The translations under genes were made by a program, and so were the position numbers. Below, piece by piece: positions 1-5,829 of a stretch of DNA of 10,290 bases. Positions within the stretch are counted from its first letter, which is position 1. Every line of letters starts with the position of its first letter. The stretch comes from an uncultured bacterium. GTDB taxonomy: Bacteria; Bacillota; Clostridia; Lachnospirales; Anaerotignaceae. The stretch is from positions 1 through 10,290 of the forward strand of contig CAJMNV010000069.1 of assembly GCA_905214825.1 (NCBI GenBank), given 5' to 3'. The notes beneath the pieces were generated by a model. That model worked only from the letters and a program-made list of their open reading frames with translations. It was not told the origin of the DNA and ran no database searches.

Positions 1-264
1 ATGAACAACAATATGAATGAAACACAATATTTTGGCAGAAATAAAAATGAACCAGAAAATGAAGCAAAACGTATATTGATTTCTGTTAGCACGGCACTGC
101 GAGAAAAAGGATATAATCCTGTCAATCAAATTGTAGGATATATTCTTTCGGGCGATCCAACCTATATCACAAGCTATTTGAATGCAAGAGCAATGATACG
201 CAAATTAGAACGGGACGAATTGTTGGAAGAATTGGTAAAAGATTATTTGCAAAGAAACAAATGA
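1..264 (+). CDS. ireB: IreB family regulatory phosphoprotein (UPF0297/DUF965)
   Basis: Small cytoplasmic protein of 87 residues, the usual size for this family. The conserved core is visible: an N-terminal segment with a phosphorylatable Thr (Glu-Thr-Gln at 7-9), then the central ALREKGYNPVNQIVGYILSG block (about 33-52) and the DPTYITSY block (about 52-59), followed by a charged helical tail. In Enterococcus, IreB is phosphorylated by the PASTA-domain Ser/Thr kinase IreK and tunes cell-wall stress and cephalosporin resistance; the same role here is inferred from family. The start is uncertain: the frame is open from base 1, and ATG codons at 1 and 13 are both possible because the upstream ribosome site lies outside the window. 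It sits 15 bases before ruvX and is probably cotranscribed with it, the usual order in Clostridia. Confidence 0.93.
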   Translation: MNNNMNETQYFGRNKNEPENEAKRILISVSTALREKGYNPVNQIVGYILSGDPTYITSYLNARAMIRKLERDELLEELVKDYLQRNK

Positions 265-267
265 GAA

Positions 268-275
268 AGAGGAAG
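268..275 (+). promoter_or_regulatory. Ribosome binding site supporting the TTG start of ruvX
   Basis: The purine tract AGAGGAAG lies just after the ireB stop codon (262-264). Its GAGG core is 7 bases before the TTG at 280. No ATG or GTG in the right frame offers a better start, and the protein begins with the conserved beta strand of the family straight after this TTG, so the site decides the start. Confidence 0.7.
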
Positions 276-279
276 TAAA

Positions 280-702
280 TTGCGTATATTGGGTTTAGAT
301 TTTGGAGATAAAACCATAGGTGTTGCTGTGAGTGACCCTTTGGGCTGGACAGCACAAGGTGTGGAAATTATAAAAAGAGAAAATCCACAGGAATTCAAAA
401 GATGTATGAAACGGCTTTCTGAATTGATAGAACAATATCAAGTGGATACGATTATACTGGGATACCCCAAAAATTTGGATAATTCAGAAGGCGAACGATG
501 CGAAAAAACAAAAGTGTTTGAACAAAAAATAAAAGGTCGTTTTCCGAAAATTCCTGTGGTGTTATGGGACGAACGTTTTAGCACCATTGCGGCAGAACGT
601 GCGTTGCGTATGGCAGACTTGAGCCATGATAAAAGAAAAAGCGTGATTGACAAAATGGCGGCAGTGCATATTTTACAAGGCTATTTGGATAGCAAACAAT
701 GA
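280..702 (+). CDS. ruvX: RuvX/YqgF family RNase H-fold nuclease (putative Holliday junction resolvase / pre-16S rRNA nuclease)
   Basis: A 140-residue protein, the normal family length. It opens with the strand ILGLDFGDKTIGVAVSD (3-19), carrying the first acidic active-site residue, Asp7. Next come GYPKNLDNSEG (61-71, the family GLPxN block with Tyr in place of the usual Leu), WDERFST (96-102, with Glu98), and the C-terminal DKMAAVHILQGYLD (124-137, with the last Asp, 124). This is the RNase H-like acidic set. The family is annotated both as a Holliday junction resolvase and, from E. coli YqgF, as a nuclease in 16S rRNA 5' maturation; sequence alone does not choose between them. The start is TTG. 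It lies between ireB and the DUF1292 gene in the common Firmicutes order. Confidence 0.94.
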   Translation: MRILGLDFGDKTIGVAVSDPLGWTAQGVEIIKRENPQEFKRCMKRLSELIEQYQVDTIILGYPKNLDNSEGERCEKTKVFEQKIKGRFPKIPVVLWDERFSTIAAERALRMADLSHDKRKSVIDKMAAVHILQGYLDSKQ

Positions 703-733
703 TTGTCGTAGACATAGAAATGGAGCAAAAAAT

Positions 734-1036
734 ATGAGTGATATATTTCAAGAAGCAGATGAACTGGAATTTGAAGTCGTAACCATGACAGATGAAGATG
801 GCACAGAAGTGGAATTTTCCATTATTGATAATGTGGCAAGCGGTACAGAGCGGTATTTGCTTGTTGTGGAAACAGAAAAAATGGACGATGATGAAACAGA
901 AGCAGCAATATTGAAAGAAATTTCGATTGATGCCAATGATATCACATACGAATTGGTAGAAGACGAACAAGAGTTTGACCGTGTGGCAGAGTTGTTTGCA
1001 CAAAAAGGCGAAGATTACGAAGTTTCTGTTGACTAA
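734..1036 (+). CDS. DUF1292 family acidic protein (YrzB-like)
   Basis: A 100-residue, strongly acidic protein. It carries the family pattern of an alternating strand (FEVVTMTDEDGTEVEFSIID, about 13-32), then a YLLVVETE strand (41-48), a DDDETEAAILKEI stretch (52-64), and a C-terminal helix with Phe-Asp-Arg-Val-Ala-Glu-Leu-Phe (about 82-89). The function of DUF1292 proteins is unknown; the conserved location beside ireB and ruvX is the main clue. The ATG at 734 is preferred because GGAG lies 8 bases upstream and the protein then begins like its relatives. The same frame is open back to an ATG at 647, but that would overlap ruvX by 56 bases and add 29 unfamiliar residues. No strong terminator follows the TAA. 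Confidence 0.9.
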   Translation: MSDIFQEADELEFEVVTMTDEDGTEVEFSIIDNVASGTERYLLVVETEKMDDDETEAAILKEISIDANDITYELVEDEQEFDRVAELFAQKGEDYEVSVD

Positions 1037-1114
1037 ATCCACACAGAAAAATATAAAGTACAAAAGACGTTCTATGATGACGGTATTTTGTGTATATACA
1101 GATAAAAGAACATA

Positions 1115-1265
1115 CCACAAAAACCAAAAAAGCAGAACCTTGTTTTTGCAATGACGAGTATAGGAAAAATGTGATGTGCAAAAACAGGTACGGCGATTTT
1201 TTTAAAACAATCGTTTGTCTGCTCTTTTTGTCATTGCTAAAAATAAGTGGATTTTGTTTTTGTGG
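1115..1265. repeat. Segment with imperfect terminal inverted repeats and central palindrome (MITE-like or foldable leader)
   Basis: The ends are a perfect 10-base inverted pair, CCACAAAAAC (1115-1124) and GTTTTTGTGG (1256-1265). Further in is a second pair, CTTGTTTTTGCAATGAC (1139-1155) against GTCATTGCTAAAAATAAG (1230-1247), with an exact 8-base core (GCAATGAC/GTCATTGC), one bulged T and one G-T pair. Near the middle lies a near-perfect 20-base palindrome (1194-1213) with one mismatch. The three bases ATA flank both ends (1112-1114 and 1266-1268), which could be a short target duplication or chance in AT-rich DNA. No transposase is present. Alternative reading: a long 5' leader hairpin of the ribonuclease J transcript. 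Confidence 0.45.
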
Positions 1266-1315
1266 ATAAAAACAAATTTTGTACAGCATAATGTTATCAA
1301 AATACATATTATAAA

Positions 1316-1324
1316 AAGGAGGGG
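1316..1324 (+). promoter_or_regulatory. Strong ribosome binding site fixing the GTG start of ribonuclease J
   Basis: AAGGAGGGG is close to a full anti-16S match. It ends 6 bases before GTG at 1331, after which the protein reads directly into the basic N-terminus and first beta strand of the ribonuclease J family. Confidence 0.8.
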
Positions 1325-1330
1325 TGTTGT

Positions 1331-3013
1331 GTGGGAACCAGAAAACGAAGACCAAAAACAAAGCTGAAAGTCATTGCTTTGGGTGGGCTGGAAGAAATCG
1401 GAAAAAATATGACTGTTTTGGAATATGGTAATGATATTATCATTATTGACTGCGGTTTGGCTTTTCCGGAAGATGATATGCTAGGGGTAGATTTGGTTAT
1501 TCCTGATATCACATATTTGACAAAAAACGTAGAAAAAATCAGAGGTATTGTATTGACACACGGACATGAGGATCATATTGGTGCTTTGCCATATATTCTC
1601 AAACAACTGAAAGTACCTGTATTTGGCACATTGCTCACATTGGGGCTTTTGGAAAATAAATTACGAGAACACAAAATGTTGGAAAAAACAACATTGCATA
1701 CAGTGGTACCTGGTGAAAAAGTAAAATTGGGTGAAATGTCCGTAGAATTTATACACACCAACCATTCCATTGCAGATGCAGTGGCATTGGCGATACAAAC
1801 ACCTGTGGGTATGGTCATTCATACGGGTGACTTCAAGGTGGATTATACCCCCATTGATGGTGAAATCATTGACTTGCAACGTTTTGCAGAGTTGGGTGGA
1901 AAAGGTGTGTTGCTTTTGATGAGTGACAGTACCAATGCAGAGCGTAAAGGCTTTACCATGTCAGAAAAGAATGTGGGTAAAGTGTTTGAACGTATTTTTG
2001 AAGAAACAACCAAAAACCGCATTATGGTAGCAACATTTTCTTCTAATATTCATCGTATTCAGCAGATTATCAATGCGGCGTATATGTATGGCAGAAAAGT
2101 TGCCATATTGGGCAGAAGTATGGTGAATGCAGTCAAAACAGCATCTGAACTGGATTATCTTTGGGTGCCCCCTCGTACACTGATTGATATTAACGAAATC
2201 AAAAATTATCGTGATGAACAACTGGTGATTATCACAACAGGAAGCCAAGGGGAAAATATGTCTGCGTTGTCCCGTATTGCAAATAGTGAACACAAGCAAA
2301 TCAGTATCAAACCAGATGATAAAATTATTATCAGTGCATCTGCAATTCCTGGAAATGAAAAAAATGTCATTCGTGTCATAAACGAGTTGTTGAAAAAAGG
2401 TGCTGATGTGATATATGGCGGCATTGAGGACATTCATGTTTCTGGGCACGCAAGACAAGAAGAACTCAAACTCATGCTTGCTTTGACAAAGCCAAAATTC
2501 TTTATGCCTGTGCATGGGGAATATATGCATTTGTCTTGTCATAGAGATTTGGCAATGAGTATGGGTATGGATAAAAAAGATATTTTTGTTATGAAACTGG
2601 GAGAAGTGCTGGAACTTTCCAGAAATGATGCAAAAGTGACTGGTACTGTGCCTGCAGGGCAGGTTATGGTAGATGGTTTGGGTGTCGGTGATGTCGGCAA
2701 TATTGTATTGCGTGATAGAAAACATTTGTCAGAAGACGGTTTGATGGTGGTTGTGGTTTCTATGGAAACAGAAACAGGGCAGATTGTTGCAGGTCCCGAC
2801 ATCATTTCTCGTGGTTTTGTGTATGTCAGAGAGTCAGAAGGCTTGATGGAAGGTGCAAAAGATGTGGTGCTGAAAGCATTGCAAGAATGTGAAGAAAAAA
2901 ATATTACAAGTTGGAATTATATCAAAAATGTGATAAAAGATACGTTAAAAAATTATATTTGGCAGAAAACAAAACGTAGTCCCATGATATTGCCCATTAT
3001 CATGGAAGTGTAA
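1331..3013 (+). CDS. rnj: Ribonuclease J (metallo-beta-lactamase / beta-CASP RNase)
   Basis: A 560-residue cytoplasmic RNase with endonuclease and 5'-3' exonuclease activity, acting in mRNA decay and rRNA processing. The metallo-beta-lactamase domain shows the zinc ligands HGHEDH (77-82), His145 in TNHS, and Asp167 in HTGDFK. The beta-CASP region follows, with ATFSSNIHR (234-242) and TTGSQGE (302-308), then SGHA (371-374) and PVHGE (393-397). The C-terminal alpha/beta domain contains GPDIISRGFVYVRE (488-501). Length matches the RNase J1/J2 class (about 555 residues); with only one copy in view, J1 versus J2 cannot be assigned, though the complete metal-binding set argues for an active enzyme. 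The basic N-terminus (GTRKRRPKTKLK) is typical of Clostridia. Translation starts at GTG with a strong ribosome site, and a strong terminator follows 26 bases after the stop, so the gene ends its transcription unit. Confidence 0.97.
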   Translation: MGTRKRRPKTKLKVIALGGLEEIGKNMTVLEYGNDIIIIDCGLAFPEDDMLGVDLVIPDITYLTKNVEKIRGIVLTHGHEDHIGALPYILKQLKVPVFGTLLTLGLLENKLREHKMLEKTTLHTVVPGEKVKLGEMSVEFIHTNHSIADAVALAIQTPVGMVIHTGDFKVDYTPIDGEIIDLQRFAELGGKGVLLLMSDSTNAERKGFTMSEKNVGKVFERIFEETTKNRIMVATFSSNIHRIQQIINAAYMYGRKVAILGRSMVNAVKTASELDYLWVPPRTLIDINEIKNYRDEQLVIITTGSQGENMSALSRIANSEHKQISIKPDDKIIISASAIPGNEKNVIRVINELLKKGADVIYGGIEDIHVSGHARQEELKLMLALTKPKFFMPVHGEYMHLSCHRDLAMSMGMDKKDIFVMKLGEVLELSRNDAKVTGTVPAGQVMVDGLGVGDVGNIVLRDRKHLSEDGLMVVVVSMETETGQIVAGPDIISRGFVYVRESEGLMEGAKDVVLKALQECEEKNITSWNYIKNVIKDTLKNYIWQKTKRSPMILPIIMEV

Positions 3014-3039
3014 AAAATAGCATAAACAAAAAATAACAG

Positions 3040-3088
3040 AGAGGGGTTTTCTTTGATTTGGAAAAGAAGACGCCTCTTTTTATTTTTT
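3040..3088 (+). terminator. Intrinsic terminator after ribonuclease J
   Basis: A 15-base stem (3040-3054 with 3063-3077) begins with AGAGG pairing to CCTCT, with one G-G mismatch and one G-T pair inside. The 8-base loop is GATTTGGA, and the run TTTTTATTTTTT follows directly. This is a textbook rho-independent terminator on the + strand and separates ribonuclease J from the rnhB group. Confidence 0.9.
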
Positions 3089-3203
3089 GAGAAATAGTGT
3101 GTTGTTTTTTATTACCAAAAGCGATATTGTTTTGATAGACAGGGAAAAACATCACAATGGCGAATAAGTATTATAGTAAAATGACGAATGGAGAAAAACG
3201 AAT

Positions 3204-3959
3204 ATGCAAAAAATAGATGAAATCAAAATTGCATTACAACAATGTGATATGGTACAACTACCACAGTTATTGCAAGCCTATCAAAAAGATGAAAGAAAAG
3301 GTGTGCAAAAATTGGTGCAGACATATCAAAAACGGTATACAGCACATTTGCAAGAGTTACAACGTTTGCAGAATATATCGCAGTATGAAAGACAATGTTA
3401 TGCAAAAGGATATACATTGGTGGCAGGTGTGGATGAAGTGGGGCGTGGCCCTTTGGCGGGTCCTGTGGTTGCGGCGGCGGTCATATTGCCAAAAAATCAC
3501 ATCATTGCTGGTATTGATGATTCCAAAAAATTGACAGCAAAAAAAAGAGAATAACTTTGTTCCATTATCAAAAAAGAGGCGGTTGCGTGGGCTGTGGGTG
3601 TGGTTTCACACACACGCATTGATGAAATCAATATTTTACAGGCAACATATGAAGCAATGCGGGAAGCGTTGGCAAATCTTGCAGTACCCCCACAATACAT
3701 ATTGGCAGATGCCGTGACAATCCCAAATATTAACATTCCACAAAAAGGTATTGTCAAAGGCGATGCAAAAAGTATGTCGATTGGTGCGGCAAGCATTGTG
3801 GCAAAAGTGACAAGAGATGCAATGATGGAAGAAATGGACAAATTATATCCCAATTATGATTTTGCTTCAAACAAAGGGTATGGCTCACAAAAACATTTGT
3901 CTGGTATTACAAAACATGGATTGTGTGAAATTCATAGGCGTTCTTTTGTCAAAAATTTA
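3204..3959 (+). pseudogene. rnhB: Ribonuclease HII frame interrupted by an in-frame TAA
   Basis: RNase HII removes ribonucleotides from DNA and RNA primers from RNA-DNA hybrids. The frame matches a Bacillus-type RnhB of about 252 residues with the usual N-terminal extension. The catalytic set is complete across the frame: Asp77 and Glu78 in DEVGRG (77-82), Asp169 in LADAV, and Asp205 in VTRD, with HRRSF near the end. Codon 117 (3552-3554) is TAA, sitting after KKLTAKKRE where relatives usually have Glu; one G-to-T change from GAA would explain it. Homology continues in the same frame on both sides, so this is a point nonsense, not a frameshift. The 116-residue product lacks two catalytic aspartates. 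Restart at GTG 3594 would lack DEVGRG. GGAG precedes the ATG by 10 bases. Either a recent pseudogene, a strain polymorphism or a sequence error. Confidence 0.85.
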
Positions 3960-4331
3960 ATGCAAAAAACAGAAAATAAAAACAAAGAAAAAGGCAATCA
4001 GGGGGAATGGTTGGCAGCAAAACAAATGCAAAAATTGGGGTATACCATCATAGAACAAAATTATCGTTCGCAATGGGGGGAAATTGATATCATTGCACAA
4101 AAAGATGATGTTTTGATATTTACAGAAGTGAAATTTAGAAAAGGCACAGAAAAAGGGTTGCCTGCTGAGGCAGTAAACTGGAAAAAACAACAACATATCA
4201 TTGAAACGGCAAAGGCATATTTGGCAGAACACAATATTACAGACAAAGATTGTCGTTTTGATGTGGCAGAAATATTGCAAGAAGCAGACAAAAAATATTT
4301 TCGGTATATAGAAAATGCATTTTTGGCATGA
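3960..4331 (+). CDS. yraN: YraN family protein (UPF0102, PD-(D/E)XK nuclease-like), continuous in frame with rnhB
   Basis: From the ATG at 3960 this gives 123 residues, the normal length for the family. The nuclease-like core is visible: Gly15-Glu16 in NQGEWLAAKQMQKLGY, GEID (40-43, with Asp43), then IFTEVKFR (53-60, giving the E-x-K pair 56/58), and the C-terminal RFDVAEI strand (99-105). The fold belongs to the Holliday junction resolvase-like group, but the cellular role is not established. No stop codon separates it from the upstream rnhB frame, so a read-through product would be an RNase HII-YraN fusion of 375 codons. I call the start at ATG 3960 because it lies where RnhB normally ends, but no good ribosome site precedes it. 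A TAA overlapping this ATG (TAATG, 3958-3962) is in another frame. The stop is 15 bases before pgeF. Confidence 0.85.
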   Translation: MQKTENKNKEKGNQGEWLAAKQMQKLGYTIIEQNYRSQWGEIDIIAQKDDVLIFTEVKFRKGTEKGLPAEAVNWKKQQHIIETAKAYLAEHNITDKDCRFDVAEILQEADKKYFRYIENAFLA

Positions 4332-4332
4332 T

Positions 4333-4342
4333 AGGAGGAAAG
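4333..4342 (+). promoter_or_regulatory. Ribosome binding site supporting the TTG start of pgeF
   Basis: AGGAGGAAAG begins right after the yraN stop codon, and its GGAGG core is 8 bases before TTG at 4347. No in-frame ATG near this point has a comparable site, so it decides the TTG start. Confidence 0.8.
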
Positions 4343-4346
4343 TAAT

Positions 4347-5153
4347 TTGAAATTGATAGAAAAAAATGGTTTGGAATTGGTGACATTTGATAATTTGGAA
4401 AAGACAGGTATGGTAAAACATGGCTTTACCACAAGACATGGTGGCGTGAGTACAGGGTATTATGGCACAATGAATATGGGATTTTTCAGAGGAGAAGACA
4501 AAACGACAGTTGCAGAAAATTATCGTCGTTTGGCAAATGCTTTGGATATAGACCCTATGGCATTTGTGGCAACACAACAAACACATACTACAAATGTGCT
4601 GCAAATCACAGCAGATGACAAAGGGGCAGGCATAACAAAACAAAAAACATATCAAGATGTAGATGGCTTGATGACCAATGAAAAATGTGTCAATTTGGTG
4701 ATATTTGGTGCAGATTGTGTGCCTGTGTTTTTGTTGGATACCAAACAAAAAGCCATTGGTTTGGCACATTGCGGTTGGAGAGGTACGGCAAACCGTATGG
4801 CAGAGTGTATTGTGAAACGTATGATGGAAGTGTATGGCACAAATCCAAAAGATATTGTGGCAGGCATTGGACCGTCCATTGGGAAATGCTGTTTTCAGGT
4901 AGATGCCCCTGTGGTGGATTTGTTCCGCAAACAGATAGATTTTGCAGATGAAATTATATTTGATGATGTTTCAGAGGCAGGAAAGTATAAAATTGATTTG
5001 TGGGAAACAAATCGTCGATTGTTGGCAGATTGTGGTGTGGAACAGATTGAGGTATCCGGGCTTTGTACCATGTGTGACACAAAGCGGTTTTATTCCCATC
5101 GGAAAATGGGAGAAAAAAGAGGCGTGATGGCAGGTGTGATGACATTGATTTGA
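4347..5153 (+). CDS. pgeF: Peptidoglycan editing factor PgeF (YfiH/YlmD, former polyphenol oxidase / DUF152 family)
   Basis: A 268-residue protein matching the copper/zinc-binding, laccase-like single-domain family in full. Motifs include GFTTRHGGVS (26-35), TQQTH (76-80, metal-ligand His80), GADCVP (121-126, Cys124), HCGWRG (141-146, His141), GIGPSIGKCCFQVD (173-186), and the C-terminal CTMCDTKRFYSHR (240-252). Relatives in E. coli (YfiH) act in the cytoplasm to keep serine out of the second peptide position of peptidoglycan precursors; other members show purine nucleoside phosphorylase or adenosine deaminase activity in vitro. The start is TTG with a strong ribosome site. It follows yraN by 15 bases, and the lipoprotein gene follows it by 39 bases with no terminator between, so the group is probably one transcription unit. 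Confidence 0.95.
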   Translation: MKLIEKNGLELVTFDNLEKTGMVKHGFTTRHGGVSTGYYGTMNMGFFRGEDKTTVAENYRRLANALDIDPMAFVATQQTHTTNVLQITADDKGAGITKQKTYQDVDGLMTNEKCVNLVIFGADCVPVFLLDTKQKAIGLAHCGWRGTANRMAECIVKRMMEVYGTNPKDIVAGIGPSIGKCCFQVDAPVVDLFRKQIDFADEIIFDDVSEAGKYKIDLWETNRRLLADCGVEQIEVSGLCTMCDTKRFYSHRKMGEKRGVMAGVMTLI

Positions 5154-5192
5154 AAAAAATAAAATGTGATTGTGTGAAGGGAGATTGTTTGT

Positions 5193-5678
5193 ATGAAATT
5201 TAAAAAATTGGTATGTTTTTGTATGTTGTTACTTATCTGTATGACAGGATGCAGTGATGGGCAACAAAAGCAACCAGAAACAGCAATCGAACAACAAGCA
5301 GAAATATTTTTTGGTACATTGAAAGATACACTGCCAGAACAAAGAAATACGGATGATTTATTGGATATGTTATGTTATCAAGCACATGAAGCAGATACAA
5401 AAAGAAAAGATGTCTTGCAAGAAATGGTGATACAAGATTATGAAATTACAAATATTGTAAAATTGACAGATGATGTTTATGCAATATTTGCAACATTCCA
5501 AGAAATGGATATAATACAAGAAACAATATTTTATGCAATCAAAGAAGATGATAACTGGAAACTGGTGTTTGGAAAAGACAATATTCCAGATGTGTACCAA
5601 CAAGCATTGGAAGAACAAAAAATAGAAATTCCAACAATAAAATTACCAGAAGGAACAGAAGCATACCCAATACAATAA
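5193..5678 (+). CDS. Small lipoprotein of unknown function
   Basis: A 161-residue protein with a clear lipoprotein signal: basic MKFKK, a hydrophobic stretch rich in Leu, Cys and Met, and a lipobox Met-Thr-Gly-Cys with the lipidated Cys at residue 20. The mature part begins with a Ser-Asp-Gly-Gln linker rich in Gln and Glu, and the rest looks like a small alpha/beta domain. Two predicted strands near the end (TIFYAIKED and NWKLVFGKD) resemble NTF2-like or similar small extracytoplasmic domains, but I do not recognise a named family. It should be anchored on the outer face of the membrane. AAGGGAG lies 9 bases before the ATG. It is probably read together with pgeF; no convincing terminator follows, and the next promoter begins about 40 bases downstream. 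Confidence 0.85.
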   Translation: MKFKKLVCFCMLLLICMTGCSDGQQKQPETAIEQQAEIFFGTLKDTLPEQRNTDDLLDMLCYQAHEADTKRKDVLQEMVIQDYEITNIVKLTDDVYAIFATFQEMDIIQETIFYAIKEDDNWKLVFGKDNIPDVYQQALEEQKIEIPTIKLPEGTEAYPIQ

Positions 5679-5715
5679 AAGAAAGTATCCATTTTTTGAC
5701 AAATAGCGGAAAATG

Positions 5716-5744
5716 TTGTTGCTGGTGCGGTTTTGTGCTATAAT
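5716..5744 (+). promoter_or_regulatory. Sigma-A type extended -10 promoter for der-plsY-gpsA
   Basis: TTGTTG (5716-5721), a 17-base spacer, then a perfect TATAAT (5739-5744) preceded by TG one base upstream (extended -10). Transcription would begin near 5751, leaving a leader of about 80 bases before der. The upstream TTGACA at 5696-5701 is 37 bases from this -10 and is not its partner. Confidence 0.75.
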
Positions 5745-5757
5745 ACAAAAATAACAT

Positions 5758-5774
5758 AGGGGCTTACCGCCCCT
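5758..5774 (+). other. Short GC-rich hairpin in the der leader
   Basis: AGGGGC (5758-5763) pairs perfectly with GCCCCT (5769-5774) around the loop TTACC. It lies a few bases after the predicted transcription start and stands out from the AT-rich surroundings. The following CTTTATAT is a poor T-tract, so it is more likely a 5' stabilising hairpin than an efficient terminator; it could also weakly end transcripts arriving from the lipoprotein gene. Confidence 0.6.
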
Positions 5775-5829
5775 CTTTATATGCGAGAAACTGTTTTTTG
5801 CAGTGATATAACAGATTGGAGGAAAAAAC

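Larger units (their letters stand above)
1037..1330 (+). other. Gene-free gap upstream of ribonuclease J
   Basis: These 294 bases hold no coding frame that I can support on either strand. The gap contains a 10-base palindrome (TGTATATACA, 1091-1100), the inverted-repeat segment described at 1115-1265, an AT-only weak hairpin (1253-1261 with 1268-1276), and at its end the ribosome site of ribonuclease J. A promoter for ribonuclease J should lie here, but no -35/-10 pair with normal spacing stands out; the nearest attempt is TTGTAC (1279-1284) with TACATA (1303-1308), 18 bases apart, which is weak. Confidence 0.6.

Noticed and set aside
647..733. Earlier ATG at 647 as the start of the DUF1292 protein.
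   Set aside because: It would overlap ruvX and add 29 residues unlike the family; the ATG at 734 has a ribosome site at good spacing.
1091..1100. Palindrome TGTATATACA as an operator.
   Set aside because: Alternating AT-rich palindromes of this length are common by chance, and no promoter lies at the right place beside it.
1253..1276. Hairpin TTTGTTTTT/AAAAACAAA followed by TTTT as a terminator.
   Set aside because: The stem has only one G-C pair and would be too weak; the apparent T-tract is short.
1961..2725. Long open frame on the minus strand (254 codons) inside ribonuclease J.
   Set aside because: It is antisense to a fully conserved gene, its product is Cys/His/Ile-rich in the manner of antisense reading, and it has no recognisable domain.
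3089..3203. Promoter for the rnhB group (TTGTTT 3102-3107 with TATTGT 3125-3130, or TATTAT at 3169).
   Set aside because: A promoter is expected after the terminator at 3040-3088, but the first pair matches poorly and the second has no -35, so I do not call either.
3539..3554. A run of eight A bases ending in G (3539-3547) just before the rnhB stop, resembling a slippery site for programmed frameshifting.
   Set aside because: RNase HII homology resumes in the original frame directly after the TAA, so one slip would leave the correct frame, and no second compensating site is seen.
3552..3554. Recoding of the rnhB TAA as an amino acid.
   Set aside because: Known recoding uses TGA (selenocysteine) or TAG (pyrrolysine), and TAA serves as a normal terminal stop for the DUF1292, rnj, lipoprotein and gpsA genes here.
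3957..4769. Minus-strand open frame of 270 codons opposite yraN and pgeF.
   Set aside because: Low-complexity Cys/Phe/His-rich product antisense to two conserved genes; no supporting ribosome site or motif.
5696..5744. Perfect TTGACA at 5696-5701 as the -35 of the der promoter.
   Set aside because: It lies 37 bases from the TATAAT, far beyond the usable range; TTGTTG at 5716 has the right 17-base spacing.
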